The notes below the pieces were generated by a model, which was given only the letters and a program-made list of their open reading frames with translations, made no database searches and was not told where the DNA came from. A stretch of 64,000 nucleotides of DNA from Tissierellales bacterium (GTDB lineage Bacteria; Bacillota; Clostridia; Tissierellales; Tissierellaceae): contig JASLAT010000030.1 of the NCBI GenBank assembly GCA_030146915.1, forward strand, positions 1 through 64,000. Direction: 5' to 3'. Below are positions 19,074-29,075 of this stretch, piece after piece; the stretch's first letter is position 1, and each line of letters begins with the position of its first letter. The position numbers and the translations under genes were made by a program.

Positions 19074-19937
19074 TTACTTCAAAGCTTCTGCACCGGAAAC
19101 TATCTCTGATATTTCCATTGTAATAGCTTCTTGTCTTGCCCTATTATATGTTAGAGCTAACTCTTCTATAAGTTCCTCTGCATTTTCCGTAGCAGATTCC
19201 ATAGCTACCTGTCTAGAACCCTGTTCACTTGTAGATGACTCTATTAGGGCTCCATATATACTACTTTCTATATATTTAGGAATTAAAAAGTCTAAAACTC
19301 TTTCAGGAGAAGGTTCAAATTCCATTAGAACTGAAGCCTCCTTCTCCTCTACTCCCTCATAAACTCCTGTAGCTGGTAATAACCTCAATAGGCTTGGTTT
19401 TTGAGCTATTATACTCTCAAACTCAGTATAGGCTACCTTAACCTCATCAACTTCACCTTCTTGGTAAAGATTTATAACTATTTCAGCTATTCTTTGTGCA
19501 TCAGAAAACTCTGGTTCTTCACTGATTCCAAAAAAGTTATCCACTATATCCACACTTCTAGCCTTAAAGTATTCGTAAGCTTTTAATCCTACAGTTATAA
19601 CCTTAGCCTGTCCTTCTAGGCCTTCCATATCTTCCATAACTAAACGGTTAATATGGGAGTTATAACCTCCGGCTAAACCTCTATCCGAAGTTAAAACTAT
19701 ATAAAGAGTTGTTTTTATCTCCCTTTCTTCAAGAAGAGGATGCCTTACACCTTTTACAGTCTTTAATATACCTTGTATATTGGATAAAACTGTTTGATAA
19801 TAAGGCCTAGAGGCTGTTAAAACTTCCTTGGCTCTTCTTAACTTAACAGAAGATACCATCTCCATTGCTCTAGTTATTTGCATGGTACTGCTTACTCCAC
19901 GAATACGCCTATTAATTTCTTGCATCGATCTACCCAA
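19074..19937 (-). CDS. atpG: F1F0 ATP synthase gamma subunit
   Basis: The 287-residue central shaft has the typical N-terminal coiled coil (QEINRRIRGVSSTMQITRAM) and a C-terminal coiled coil (MESATENAEELIEELALTYNRARQ). Translation likely starts at TTG 19937 with GGAGGTG upstream. It follows atpA by 29 bases. Confidence 0.96.
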   Translation of the reverse strand: MGRSMQEINRRIRGVSSTMQITRAMEMVSSVKLRRAKEVLTASRPYYQTVLSNIQGILKTVKGVRHPLLEEREIKTTLYIVLTSDRGLAGGYNSHINRLVMEDMEGLEGQAKVITVGLKAYEYFKARSVDIVDNFFGISEEPEFSDAQRIAEIVINLYQEGEVDEVKVAYTEFESIIAQKPSLLRLLPATGVYEGVEEKEASVLMEFEPSPERVLDFLIPKYIESSIYGALIESSTSEQGSRQVAMESATENAEELIEELALTYNRARQEAITMEISEIVSGAEALK

Positions 19938-19966
19938 ATTAACACCTCCAGCCTAAATAAGGATTA

Positions 19967-21472
19967 TTAAAAACTATCCTTAAACTCTTTTATAGCCTTA
20001 TTTATTCTTTCTATATTTTCATCTGTTAAATCCCTAGTATCAAGGATATCCTTAAATATTTCAGGATAATTATTATCTATATATAATATAAATTCTTCTT
20101 CAAAGTCTCTTATTCTATCAACATCTACATCAGATAAGAAACCATTCATTACTGCATGAAGCATAACTACTTGCTGTTCCATTGGTACTGGACTATATTG
20201 TGGTTGTTTTAATACTTCAAGTATTCTAACACCACGGTCTAAAGTATTTTGTGTATCTTCATCTAATTCAGAACCAAACTGAGCGAATGAAGATAACTCT
20301 CTATATTGAGCTAACTCTAATTTTATACTCTTAGAAACCTTCTTCATAGCCTTGTTTTGAGCGTCTCCACCTACTCTAGATACTGATAATCCTGAGTTAA
20401 TAGCTGGTCTTTGTCCTGCAAAGAATAAGTCTGTCTCTAGGAATATCTGACCATCTGTTATAGAGATTACATTTGTTGGGATATAAGCAGATATATCTCC
20501 TGCTTGAGTCTCTATAATAGGTAAAGCTGTTATACTTCCTCCACCATTTTTATCTGACATTCTAGCAGCTCTTTCTAGCAGTCTAGAGTGTAGATAGAAT
20601 ACGTCTCCTGGGAAAGCTTCCCTACCTGGTGGACGTCTTAAAAGTAATGACATAGATCTATAAGCTACAGCATGTTTAGATAAGTCATCATAAACGATTA
20701 GTACATCTTTTCCTTGGCTCATAAATTCCTCAGCCATAGTAACACCAGCATACGGCGCTATATATTGTAATGGTGCTAATTCACTTGCAGTAGCAGAAAC
20801 TACTATACTATAGTCCATAGCTCCATTTCTTTCAAGTGTATTTACTATATGAGCAACTGTAGATCTTTTTTGACCTATAGCCACATATATACAAATTACA
20901 TCTTCTTCTTTTTGGTTTATTATAGTATCAATTGCGATAGTTGTTTTACCTGTTTGCCTATCCCCTATAATAAGCTCCCTTTGTCCTCTACCTATTGGTA
21001 CGATAGAATCTATCGCTTTAATACCTGTTTGTAATGGTTCAGAAACAGATTGTCTTGCAATAACACCTGGCGCTATTTTCTCTATAGCTCCAAACTTATC
21101 TGTTACAATCTCTCCTCTACCATCTATAGGTTGTCCTAGTGCATTAACTACACGTCCTATTAACGCGTCTCCAACTGGAACCTCTACTATTCTACCTGTT
21201 CTTTTTACAGTATCTCCCTCTTTGATATCCTTATCTGAACCTAAAAGTACGCAACCTACGTTGTCTTCCTCTAAGTTTAGAGCCATACCATAAACCTCAC
21301 CAGGAAATTCTATAAGCTCTCCAGCCATACAACCTTCTAAGCCGTGAATTCTGGAAATACCATCTCCAACAGAAAGAACAGTACCTGTATCTACTAAATC
21401 TAAAGTTTGATCATACCTTTTAATTTGTTCTTTTATTATAGAACTAATTTCTTCTGGCCTCAATGCTGCCAT
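19967..21472 (-). CDS. atpA: F1F0 ATP synthase alpha subunit
   Basis: The 501-residue non-catalytic nucleotide-binding subunit has Walker [14 protein letters not shown] at about 169-181, and [17 protein letters not shown] and the alpha arginine segment ([11 protein letters not shown]) in place. The length and order of motifs are normal. It is 18 bases downstream of atpH. Confidence 0.98.
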   Translation of the reverse strand: MAALRPEEISSIIKEQIKRYDQTLDLVDTGTVLSVGDGISRIHGLEGCMAGELIEFPGEVYGMALNLEEDNVGCVLLGSDKDIKEGDTVKRTGRIVEVPVGDALIGRVVNALGQPIDGRGEIVTDKFGAIEKIAPGVIARQSVSEPLQTGIKAIDSIVPIGRGQRELIIGDRQTGKTTIAIDTIINQKEEDVICIYVAIGQKRSTVAHIVNTLERNGAMDYSIVVSATASELAPLQYIAPYAGVTMAEEFMSQGKDVLIVYDDLSKHAVAYRSMSLLLRRPPGREAFPGDVFYLHSRLLERAARMSDKNGGGSITALPIIETQAGDISAYIPTNVISITDGQIFLETDLFFAGQRPAINSGLSVSRVGGDAQNKAMKKVSKSIKLELAQYRELSSFAQFGSELDEDTQNTLDRGVRILEVLKQPQYSPVPMEQQVVMLHAVMNGFLSDVDVDRIRDFEEEFILYIDNNYPEIFKDILDTRDLTDENIERINKAIKEFKDSF

Positions 21473-21490
21473 TCTATCACCTCGCTCCTT

Positions 21491-22033
21491 CTAGTTTGTA
21501 GCAGCTCTGAATGTCCTTGCCATAGAATCTAACTTACCTTTAATACTGCCATCGATAAGTTTACCTTCTAATTCAAGTCTCACTCCACCTATAATGCTTT
21601 TGTCTATCTCGTTTTTTATTTCAATTTTTTTATCTAATTTACTACCTAAAACTTGACTAAGTTTATCCTTAGCCTCATCCTTCATAGGAACGGCTGTTAC
21701 TGCTACAACTCTTAATATTCCCCTATCCTGGTAGTATAAGTCTTCATATATTTTTAATATATCCGGAAGATTTTTCTCTCTTTTTTTATCTATTAAAATA
21801 TAGATAAAATTTCTAACTTCCTCTACCATATTTTTTTCAAATATAGTATCTATTAAATCCTTTTTTTCCTTTTTGCTAATTTTTGGATGACTTAAAAGGT
21901 CTAAAAGTTTAGGCTCTTCCTGCAAAATTGCATCTAAAGATTTTAAGTTCTCATAAAACTCATCCGTTTTTGAAAGATCCTCTCCAGCTTCAAATAAAGC
22001 TTGAGCGTATCTTTTAGCTACTAATTCTGCCAT
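21491..22033 (-). CDS. atpH: F1F0 ATP synthase delta subunit
   Basis: The 180-residue peripheral-stalk subunit has the N-terminal helical domain (VAKRYAQALFEAGED) and the C-terminal signature IIGGVRLELEGKLIDGSIKGKLD. Its start overlaps the atpF end by 13 bases. Confidence 0.95.
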   Translation of the reverse strand: MAELVAKRYAQALFEAGEDLSKTDEFYENLKSLDAILQEEPKLLDLLSHPKISKKEKKDLIDTIFEKNMVEEVRNFIYILIDKKREKNLPDILKIYEDLYYQDRGILRVVAVTAVPMKDEAKDKLSQVLGSKLDKKIEIKNEIDKSIIGGVRLELEGKLIDGSIKGKLDSMARTFRAATN

Positions 22034-22539
22034 GGCCTATTACCTACTTCTTCGATAAATTTATCCACCAACTCTTCTTGGTTAGCATGATTCATCTCTT
22101 GTTCCATAATTTTTGAAGCAATTAATAATGCCATATTTCCAGTCTCTGATTTAACAGCTTGGAAAGCTGCTGCTTTTTCTCTCTCTATATCCTTAAGAGC
22201 GCGCTCTTTGATACTGGAAGCTTCATTTTGAGCATCTTGAAGAATTTCTTGTTTTAACTCTTCTCCACGTGATCTAGCATCTGCAAGAATCTTTTGACTC
22301 TCTTCTCTAGCATCAGCAATTCTAGATTCATACTCTAACTTAAGGCTCTCAGCCTCTTGTCTAGATAGCTTAGCTGAATCTAAGTCAGTACGAACCTTTT
22401 CTTTTCTTTCATCTATAAACTCATTTATTGGATTATATAAAAGTTTTGTTAGTAAAAGAAAAAGGAAGAACACAGTTATGAAGATCTTTATCATATCTGG
22501 CAAAACTGGTATAACCTCTACTATCATATCTACATCCAT
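22021..22539 (-). CDS. atpF: F1F0 ATP synthase subunit b
   Basis: The 172-residue protein has one N-terminal membrane helix (about 13-33) followed by a long charged alpha-helix rich in Ala, Glu and Lys. It forms the peripheral stalk linking F0 to delta/F1. LLTKLLYNPINEFIDERK after the membrane helix is typical. Confidence 0.95.
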   Translation of the reverse strand: MDVDMIVEVIPVLPDMIKIFITVFFLFLLLTKLLYNPINEFIDERKEKVRTDLDSAKLSRQEAESLKLEYESRIADAREESQKILADARSRGEELKQEILQDAQNEASSIKERALKDIEREKAAAFQAVKSETGNMALLIASKIMEQEMNHANQEELVDKFIEEVGNRPWQN

Positions 22540-22575
22540 CTACAACCCTCCTCTATTTCTTTTAAAAACTTATAA

Positions 22576-22893
<318 letters not shown>

Positions 22894-22917
22894 TTATATT
22901 TCTTATTTTTTTACCTA

Positions 22918-23694
22918 CTAGTCATTTATAGCACCAGCTATAAACACCATTGTTAACATTGTAAATATGAATGCCTGTAATATCCCTGAGAATAGATCAA
23001 AGTATAAATGTAGCCCTGGTGATAAAACAGTCGCTATCGTACCAAAAGCCGCCCCTATTAAAGTCATAATTAATCCACCACTCAGAATGTTACCAAATAA
23101 ACGGAATGATAATGAAACTGGATTTGCCAAGTCTCCCATAACGTTTAAAGGCATTAGTAAAGGTATTGGTTCAAAATACCCTTTTATATGGCCTCCTATT
23201 CCAGATGTCTTTATTCCAAAATATTGGGTCATGAAAAAAGTAATTAAAGCTAAAGTTAAAGTTACACTATAGTTAGCTGTTGGTGAATCTAAGCCTATTA
23301 TCCCTACTATATTTGACACTATTAAATATATAAAAAGTGTAAATATAAAAGGTGCAAACTTTATATTGTTCTCACCCATAGTTGAGATCACTAGGTTGTT
23401 TACAGTCTCTGTGAAAAACTCCACTAAAATTACTAAGGTTGATGGTGTTTCTCCTGGACTTTCTTCCTTTAGCCTATTACCAAAGTAAAGAGCAAATAGT
23501 ACCAAACCTATAGCAACTGCTATACCATTGAATATACTCTTTGGCATATATGGCTCGAAAAATGTTGATACATAGTATACTCCCCTACCAAGTAAGGTAA
23601 GTGCTAAGGCTACCCCAGCTATCTTTAAGTTCTTAATCATAAGTACTATTGCTACTAGTATTATGATTGTTGATAATATTAATCTTAAGCTCAA
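22918..23694 (-). CDS. atpB: F1F0 ATP synthase subunit a
   Basis: The 258-residue membrane stator subunit has the essential Arg in SLSFRLFGNILSGG. The C-terminal helices (LHLYFDLFSGILQAFIFTML) are canonical. About 60 extra N-terminal residues form two hydrophobic segments before the usual start of homology. The first codon appears to be TTG 23694 behind a run of G. Confidence 0.94.
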   Translation of the reverse strand: MSLRLILSTIIILVAIVLMIKNLKIAGVALALTLLGRGVYYVSTFFEPYMPKSIFNGIAVAIGLVLFALYFGNRLKEESPGETPSTLVILVEFFTETVNNLVISTMGENNIKFAPFIFTLFIYLIVSNIVGIIGLDSPTANYSVTLTLALITFFMTQYFGIKTSGIGGHIKGYFEPIPLLMPLNVMGDLANPVSLSFRLFGNILSGGLIMTLIGAAFGTIATVLSPGLHLYFDLFSGILQAFIFTMLTMVFIAGAIND

Positions 23695-23721
23695 AATTCC
23701 CCCCCCTCTCTTGTTTCCTTA

Positions 23722-24096
23722 CTAACTTTTTAAGAAATTTTTATCTACTATATTAGATACAGTAATTACTAATTTTACAATTAATAATCCTAAGAAGCTA
23801 GTAAAGAAGTTTAAATAATCGGCACTAGCCGCTATGACTAAAACCAAACCAGAGATTAAGAACCTTATTAAATATTGCCCAGATGCGTATCTAGAGGCTC
23901 TTGAAGGTTCCATCCTAACTGATTTTTCAACACTCTGCTTAAGCAGGAGAAAATTAGTCATAGATATTAGCATACCAAATATATACCCTAAAATGTAGCT
24001 CTTATAGTCTTTTATAAGAAAAAACATCAAGGCTACAAAAAGCAGACTCCAAAGTATAGTTCTTTTAAATATTTTAACAATTAGATCCTTGTTCAT
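23722..24096 (-). CDS. atpI: ATP synthase subunit I-like membrane protein
   Basis: This 124-residue protein has four predicted helices. The first-helix pair and the ILGYIFGMLISMTNFLLL segment fit the ATP-synt_I family. Subunit I helps c-ring assembly or Mg2+/ion supply in other bacteria. Its position between atpZ and atpB supports the assignment. Confidence 0.82.
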   Translation of the reverse strand: MNKDLIVKIFKRTILWSLLFVALMFFLIKDYKSYILGYIFGMLISMTNFLLLKQSVEKSVRMEPSRASRYASGQYLIRFLISGLVLVIAASADYLNFFTSFLGLLIVKLVITVSNIVDKNFLKS

Positions 24097-24099
24097 ATC

Positions 24100-24324
24100 T
24101 TACTCCTTATCCTTGGGCCCTGCCAACTTGTATATATTATATATAGCCGTCATAGCTCCTAAGACGAGTAAAATAATAGAAAAAGCACCCTTAGTACCTA
24201 ATTTTTTGTCAAGCCAATTACCCATAACTACTCCTAATACAACAGGGGTTACGGAAGAAATGCCTACTTGTGTAATTAGCGTTAGGTATTGCAAAGTGCT
24301 TTTCTTGTTCTTTTTATTATTCAT
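24100..24324 (-). CDS. atpZ: AtpZ/AtpI family F0F1 assembly protein
   Basis: The 74-residue protein has two membrane helices with a short charged loop (GNWLDKKLGTKG), the pattern of the AtpZ family. The frame extends to 24399, but ATG 24324 is preceded by GGAG/GAGG and starts with the typical basic stretch, so it is preferred. It is the first gene of the operon. AtpZ with AtpI has been reported to form a Ca2+/Mg2+ channel in Bacillus. Confidence 0.8.
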   Translation of the reverse strand: MNNKKNKKSTLQYLTLITQVGISSVTPVVLGVVMGNWLDKKLGTKGAFSIILLVLGAMTAIYNIYKLAGPKDKE

Positions 24325-24370
24325 TGCCTCACTCCATCTCTCACTCACTATCCTTCGGCTTGTAGATATA

Positions 24371-24399
24371 ATTATATAAAACCTAATACTACATTGCAA
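24371..24399 (-). promoter_or_regulatory. Promoter of the atp operon
   Basis: On the minus strand, TTGCAA (24394-24399), 17 bases, then TATAAT (24371-24376). It lies about 50 bases before the atpZ start. Confidence 0.88.
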
Positions 24400-24563
24400 G
24401 GAAATTTTATCCAGCTAAGCTTGTTAAAACACTAATTATCAAGGGCTTTTCCCTAAGTTTAGCAATTTACTAGTGTATTAGCTTTACCTATATATATTTC
24501 CTATTATAATCATCAGAATTATCTGTTAACTGTCTATTAATAACTATATTATATAAATTTAAA

Positions 24564-24583
24564 GGCGCAGCTTATGCTACGCC
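24564..24583 (-). terminator. Probable terminator of atoE
   Basis: GGCGCAGC and GCTACGCC form an 8-bp stem with one mismatch around TTAT. It follows the atoE stop by about 35 bases; the T-tract is weak. Confidence 0.5.
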
Positions 24584-24616
24584 TAATTTATTTACTATCT
24601 TGTCTTTTAAAAAATC

Positions 24617-25984
24617 TTATAATATTGCTGGTAATAATAATAAAGCTAGTGATATAAATATACCTGAGTAAATTAATATCATTAAACAGAATCCCATAAT
24701 ATCTCTAGCTCCTAATCCTGCTATTCCTAGTGCTGGTAATGCCCAGAATGGTTGAATCATGTTCGTCCAAGCATCTCCCCAAGCTATAGCTATACCTGTA
24801 AGGGCAGGATCTACTCCTAATTTTACTGCAGCCGGCATCATAATTGGTGCCTGAACTGCCCATTGTCCTCCACCTGAAGGAACAAAGAAGTTAACAACTC
24901 CCGCTGCTAGGAAAGTAAATACTGGGAAAGTTTTTGCTGTTGATATACTTACAAACCAGTCTGAAATTAATCCCGCTAAGTTAGCGCCTGTTACTGCATT
25001 CGCTCCAGTCATCATACCCATTATACCTGCATAGAATGGGAATTGTAGGATAATTCCTGACGCACCTTTAGTTGCTTCTGCAACTGCATGAACATATTTT
25101 CTTGGAGTTTGGTGTAATAAAATACCAAAAATCAAGAATATAAAGTTAACTATGTTCAGGTTTAAATCGAAACCATTTCTTCTGAAATAAACTATTAAAT
25201 ATACGAATCCCATTAAAAACACTAAAAAACTTATTAATTTACTGTTTTCGATTTTATCTGCTGGTGTATCATTTTTACTTAATTCTGGATCTTCTTCAGC
25301 ATCTGCTAATAAAGCTGGATCAACTATAACTCTATCTTGTAATTTCTTAGGATGCATAGCCCTATTAATTAATGGTAATGTTAAAATAAGTCCAAAAGAT
25401 ATAATTAAATTAATAGGTGAAAATATAGTTAGAGCTGTTGATATTGGCTCTGTTACACCGCCTGCTGTTGTTAATGCTAAATCTACGTCTTTACTTGCTA
25501 ATGTTAAAGGTATTGATGCTGATATACCACCATGCCATACTAAGAATCCTGTATATGCTGCAGCTATTAAAAGTCTGTAGTCTACATCTTTAATTTTCTT
25601 AGCTATTTCTCTAGCGTATAAAGCACCTATAACTAGACCGAATCCCCAGTTTAACCAACAAGCTATTGCTGCTACTAATGATACTGCAAAAATTGCTTGT
25701 TCAGCTGAGTTAACTGGCTTAGTCATATTCTTTAATCCTTTAGTTATAAGATCAGAACTTGCAAGAGCATGACCTGTTACTAAAACTAAAGTCATCTGCA
25801 TTGAGAATCCTAATAGGGCCCAAACCCCGTCACCCCAGTGAGTAACCATTTCAACTGGCGTCTGTCCTGTAAAGATTACTCCCAGTATAAGTGTTCCTAT
25901 TGTTAAAAAAACTGCAAATAAGAACGCATCCGGTAAGTATTTTTGTACCAGGGATACAAAAAAGTTTGTTAATTTTTGAAACAT
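24617..25984 (-). CDS. atoE: Short-chain fatty acid transporter, AtoE family
   Basis: This 455-residue protein with about 11-12 hydrophobic segments starts FQKLTNFFVSLVQKYLPDAF, as in the SCFA_trans family. Conserved GGGQWAVQAP-MMPA and WGDAWTNMIQPFWALPALGI lie in the C-terminal third. It is the fatty-acid or acetoacetate/butyrate carrier of the ato cluster, downstream of atoDA but separated by a terminator, so it probably has its own promoter. Confidence 0.93.
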   Translation of the reverse strand: MFQKLTNFFVSLVQKYLPDAFLFAVFLTIGTLILGVIFTGQTPVEMVTHWGDGVWALLGFSMQMTLVLVTGHALASSDLITKGLKNMTKPVNSAEQAIFAVSLVAAIACWLNWGFGLVIGALYAREIAKKIKDVDYRLLIAAAYTGFLVWHGGISASIPLTLASKDVDLALTTAGGVTEPISTALTIFSPINLIISFGLILTLPLINRAMHPKKLQDRVIVDPALLADAEEDPELSKNDTPADKIENSKLISFLVFLMGFVYLIVYFRRNGFDLNLNIVNFIFLIFGILLHQTPRKYVHAVAEATKGASGIILQFPFYAGIMGMMTGANAVTGANLAGLISDWFVSISTAKTFPVFTFLAAGVVNFFVPSGGGQWAVQAPIMMPAAVKLGVDPALTGIAIAWGDAWTNMIQPFWALPALGIAGLGARDIMGFCLMILIYSGIFISLALLLLPAIL

Positions 25985-26033
25985 TATATATACCCTCCTC
26001 TTCTTTAGATAGTAAATAAATATAATGAATATA

Positions 26034-26058
26034 TATAAAGATATTATATATCTTTATA
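26034..26058. promoter_or_regulatory. Inverted repeat upstream of atoE
   Basis: TATAAAGATAT and ATATCTTTATA form an 11-bp perfect inverted repeat with a 3-base loop, 50-75 bases before the atoE ATG. There is no T-run after it, so an operator or mRNA hairpin is more likely than a terminator. Confidence 0.35.
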
Positions 26059-26140
26059 GCTCTTTAATCTTTTATAATATATATTTTAATTTGACTATTT
26101 ATCTAAATATAGTTTAAACATAAGTAGAAAATATTAAAAA

Positions 26141-26174
26141 TAAAACGCCCATGAAGAAATTCATAAGCGTTTTA
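26141..26174 (-). terminator. Terminator of the atoDA genes
   Basis: TAAAACGC (26141-26148) pairs with GCGTTTTA (26167-26174), enclosing a second hairpin ATGAA-GAAA-TTCAT. T-rich sequence follows on the minus strand. Confidence 0.8.
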
Positions 26175-26194
26175 TCCAAGTATATTAATACTAA

Positions 26195-26845
26195 TTAGTA
26201 TTCCATTTTCTTAATATCTTCTGGGATTATAAGTTCTGCTTCTGTAGCTGCTTGAACTTCTTCCACTGTATAATCTTCATTTATTTCTCTTAATACAATT
26301 CCTTCGTCTGTAACTTCCATAACACCCATTTCTGTAACTATCATATCTACTTGATTAGCTGCAGTTAATGGTAGAGTACATTCTTTAAGAATTTTAGGAT
26401 TTCCTTTTATAGTATGTTCCATAGCAACTATAACTTTTTTAGCTCCTACTACAAGGTCCATAGCTCCACCCATTCCTGGTACCATTTTACCTGGAATCAT
26501 CCAGTTAGCTAAGTTACCTTTTTCGTCTACTTGTAAAGCACCTAAAACTGTCATATCTACGTGTCCACCACGGATTATTAAGAATGAAGTTGCTGAATCA
26601 AAGAACATTCCACCTGGTTTAATTGATGAAGGTTGTCCTCCAGCATTTACTACGTCCCAATCTTCTTCTCCTTCTTTTGGAGCTGGTCCTATTCCTAAGA
26701 AACCATTTTCTGATTGAAATACTGCTTCTACGCCTGGCTCTAAATAGTTAGCTACCATTGTTGGCATTCCTATACCAAGGTTAACCACATCGCCATCGTT
26801 TACTTCTTTAGCTACTCTTCTTGTTATAATTTCTTTATTATTCAT
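26195..26845 (-). CDS. atoA: Acetoacetate/butyrate CoA-transferase subunit B
   Basis: This is the 216-residue beta subunit of a 3-oxoacid CoA-transferase. The catalytic Glu that forms the CoA thioester is Glu46 in [23 protein letters not shown] and the [19 protein letters not shown] segment are typical. With AtoD it moves CoA between acetoacetyl- or butyryl-CoA and acetate or acetoacetate. It overlaps atoD by 8 bases. Confidence 0.95.
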   Translation of the reverse strand: MNNKEIITRRVAKEVNDGDVVNLGIGMPTMVANYLEPGVEAVFQSENGFLGIGPAPKEGEEDWDVVNAGGQPSSIKPGGMFFDSATSFLIIRGGHVDMTVLGALQVDEKGNLANWMIPGKMVPGMGGAMDLVVGAKKVIVAMEHTIKGNPKILKECTLPLTAANQVDMIVTEMGVMEVTDEGIVLREINEDYTVEEVQAATEAELIIPEDIKKMEY

Positions 26846-27503
26846 TATCTAGTGCACCTCCATCTACAATGTAATCTACGAAGATTCCAGGAGTTACAAC
26901 ATGTGCTTGATCTATTTCTCCTACTTCTACTATTTCTTCAGCTTCCACTATTACCATATCAGCAGCTCCAGCCATAAGTTCGTTGAAGTTTCTTGTTGCA
27001 CCTCTATAAACTATGTTTCCTGATTTGTCCACTGTATGTCCAACTATTAGTGCTACGTCAGCTTTTATAGGTTTTTCTAATAAATATTCTTTTCCGTCTA
27101 CAGTTATTTTTTCTTTACCTTCTTCAACAACTGTACCTACTCCTGTTGGAGTTAAGAATCCACCAAGTCCTGCAGCTTGAGCTCTTATTCTCTCAGCTAA
27201 AGTTCCTTGTGGTACTAAAGTAACATTCATTTCACCTTCGTTCATTTGTCTTCCAGTTTCTTTGTTAGTTCCAACGTGTGTAGCAATTAAGTTTTTAATT
27301 TGTTTATTAACAACTAGTTTACCTACTCCGTTTTCAACAAATCCTGTATCATTTCCTATTAATGTTAAGTCTTTTACGCCTTTTTCTGCTAAAGCTTCTA
27401 ATATTCTTAAAGGAGCTCCACAGTTTAAGAATCCACCAACCATTATAGTCATACCATCTTCTATATGGTTAATAGCTTCTTCTAAGCTAATAATTTTACT
27501 CAC
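26838..27503 (-). CDS. atoD: Acetoacetate/butyrate CoA-transferase subunit A
   Basis: The 221-residue alpha subunit has the glycine-rich CoA-binding segment [15 protein letters not shown] near the start and [19 protein letters not shown] near 150-168. It pairs with atoA. In lysine fermenters this transferase takes the acetoacetate made by Kce, so it links this cluster to kce/kal at 44-45 kb. Confidence 0.95.
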   Translation of the reverse strand: MSKIISLEEAINHIEDGMTIMVGGFLNCGAPLRILEALAEKGVKDLTLIGNDTGFVENGVGKLVVNKQIKNLIATHVGTNKETGRQMNEGEMNVTLVPQGTLAERIRAQAAGLGGFLTPTGVGTVVEEGKEKITVDGKEYLLEKPIKADVALIVGHTVDKSGNIVYRGATRNFNELMAGAADMVIVEAEEIVEVGEIDQAHVVTPGIFVDYIVDGGALDNE

Positions 27504-27560
27504 AAAAATACCTCCCTTTTCCCTATCCTAAACTTAAGTTATTTATTTTATATCAAATCA

Positions 27561-27582
27561 ATAAGCTGGCAAGCCAGCTTAT
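27561..27582 (-). terminator. Probable terminator between thiolase and atoD
   Basis: ATAAGCTGGC and GCCAGCTTAT form a 10-bp stem with a 2-base gap. The minus-strand T-tract is interrupted, so read-through into atoDA is possible. Confidence 0.6.
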
Positions 27583-27623
27583 CGATTTTATACCCATTAT
27601 TAAAGATAATTATCTATTATTTA

Positions 27624-28802
27624 TTATCTTTCAACTATCATAGCAATACCTTGACCGCCACCGATACAAAGTGTTGCTAATCCTTTTTTAGCATCTCTCT
27701 TAGCCATTTCGTGTAATAATGTTACTAATATTCTAGCTCCTGAAGCACCTATAGGGTGACCAAGTGCTATAGCTCCACCATTAACGTTAACTTTATCCAT
27801 GTCGAAACCTAATTCAGTTGCAACTGATAATGCTTGAGAAGCGAAAGCTTCGTTAGCTTCGATTAAGTCTAAGTCTTCTACTCCTATACCTGCTTTTTCT
27901 AAAGCTTTTTTACTTGAAGGTATTGGTCCTGTACCCATTACGCTTGGGTCAACACCAGCTGAAGCATATGAAACTATAGTAGCTAATGGTTCAACTCCTA
28001 ATTCTTTAGCTTTTTCTTCACTCATAACAACGATTGCTGCTGCACCGTCATTTATTCCTGAAGCGTTTGCTGCAGTAACTGTACCATCTTTTTTGAATGC
28101 TGGTCTTAATTTAGCGATTCCTTCTGCAGTAGTACCGAATTTTGGATATTCATCTGTATCTACTACTATTGGATCACCTTTTCTTTGAGGAACTTCTACT
28201 GCTACGATTTCATCTTTAAATCTTCCTGATGTTACAGCTTTTTCTGCTCTTTGTTGAGAAGTTGCTGCTAATTCATCTTGTTGCTCTCTAGTGAATCCGT
28301 ATTTTTCTGCAATGTTTTCTGCAGTTATTCCCATATGGTAGTCGTTAAATGCATCCCATAGACCATCTTTAATCATAGTGTCTATAAGTTTTCCGTCTCC
28401 CATTCTTTGTCCCCATCTTACTTTATCTAAAACATATGGAGCTTGACTCATTGATTCAGTACCACCTGCAACTACTATGTCTGCATCTCCAGCTAAGATA
28501 GCTTGTGCAGCTATAGCTACAGTTTTAAGTCCTGAACCACATACTTTGTTTACAGTATATGAAGGAACTTCTATTGGTATACCTGCTGCTATTGATACTT
28601 GTCTTGCAACGTTTTGTCCAAGTCCTGCTTGTAAAACGTTACCATAGATTAATTCATCTACTTGCTCAGGTTTAACATTAGCTCTTTTTAAAGCTTCTAC
28701 AACTGTAGTTTTACCTAAATCAACTGCTGTAACGTTTTTTAAACTTCCTCCAAATGATCCTATCGGTGTTCTTACTGCTGACGCTATTACTACTTTTTTC
28801 AT
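27624..28802 (-). CDS. thlA: Acetyl-CoA C-acetyltransferase (thiolase)
   Basis: At 392 residues it is a biosynthetic-type thiolase with nucleophile Cys88 (NKVCGSGLK), the His of [17 protein letters not shown] and the second Cys of [10 protein letters not shown]. It condenses or cleaves acetoacetyl-CoA. ATG 28802 has GGAGGAG just upstream; the frame extends further but without a site. It is first in a thl-atoD-atoA group and probably controlled by the PAS-AAA-Fis regulator encoded directly upstream. Confidence 0.96.
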   Translation of the reverse strand: MKKVVIASAVRTPIGSFGGSLKNVTAVDLGKTTVVEALKRANVKPEQVDELIYGNVLQAGLGQNVARQVSIAAGIPIEVPSYTVNKVCGSGLKTVAIAAQAILAGDADIVVAGGTESMSQAPYVLDKVRWGQRMGDGKLIDTMIKDGLWDAFNDYHMGITAENIAEKYGFTREQQDELAATSQQRAEKAVTSGRFKDEIVAVEVPQRKGDPIVVDTDEYPKFGTTAEGIAKLRPAFKKDGTVTAANASGINDGAAAIVVMSEEKAKELGVEPLATIVSYASAGVDPSVMGTGPIPSSKKALEKAGIGVEDLDLIEANEAFASQALSVATELGFDMDKVNVNGGAIALGHPIGASGARILVTLLHEMAKRDAKKGLATLCIGGGQGIAMIVER

Positions 28803-28859
28803 ATTACTCCTCCTATTTTGTAAATAATATATTTTCAATTGTTCTAAACAAGCTAAATT

Positions 28860-28890
28860 ATTATGCCAAAAATAGTTTATTTATTGTCAA
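28860..28890 (-). promoter_or_regulatory. Candidate sigA promoter of thiolase
   Basis: TTGACA (28885-28890) and CATAAT (28860-28865, with TG before it) are separated by 19 bases on the minus strand. The spacer is longer than ideal. No properly spaced GG-N10-GC sigma-54 promoter was found nearby. Confidence 0.45.
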
Positions 28891-28975
28891 ACTTGGTTTT
28901 TTGACTAATTATCGCTCCCAGAACAACTGAACTCCAACTGCTATCCCCAAGTTTTTATATTATAATATAGTTATT

Positions 28976-28993
28976 TGTATCATTTGTGCTACG
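28976..28993. promoter_or_regulatory. 18-bp TGTA-N10-TACR site A upstream of thiolase
   Basis: TGTATCATTTGTGCTACG is an imperfect inverted repeat of the same size and outline as the two other sites at 29017 and 29050. It is the nearest of three to the thiolase promoter. Confidence 0.45.
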
Positions 28994-29016
28994 TAATGAA
29001 TGTAACTTAACTTTTT

Positions 29017-29034
29017 TGTAGCAGTTTTGATACA
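29017..29034. promoter_or_regulatory. 18-bp TGTA-N10-TACA site B upstream of thiolase
   Basis: TGTAGCAGTTTTGATACA has TGTAGCA and TGATACA arms with a single mismatch. It starts 41 bases from site A and 33 from site C, close to whole helical turns. Confidence 0.55.
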
Positions 29035-29049
29035 CTTTATTTTTTTCAA

Positions 29050-29067
29050 TGTACACCTTAGTGTACA
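29050..29067. promoter_or_regulatory. 18-bp TGTA-N10-TACA site C upstream of thiolase
   Basis: TGTACACCTTAGTGTACA is a perfect 7-bp inverted repeat with a 4-base centre. It lies 9 bases past the stop of the regulator gene and has no T-run, so it is more like an operator than a terminator. Confidence 0.6.
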
Positions 29068-29075
29068 CAACTATA

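Noticed and set aside
24400..24616. tRNA or other RNA gene in the gap between atp and atoE
   Set aside because: No cloverleaf arms or TTCGAATCC-like T loop are visible; the gap holds only the promoter flank and a hairpin. No tRNA or rRNA was seen anywhere in the window.
28841..28866. TTGGCATAATAATTTAGCT as a sigma-54 promoter of thiolase
   Set aside because: GG and GC are separated by 12 bases instead of the strict 10, and the -12 TTGC is absent. A sigA-like promoter overlaps it.
29050..29067. Terminator of the PAS-AAA-Fis gene
   Set aside because: The hairpin has no T-run on either strand and shares its outline with two nearby sites, so an operator is the better reading.
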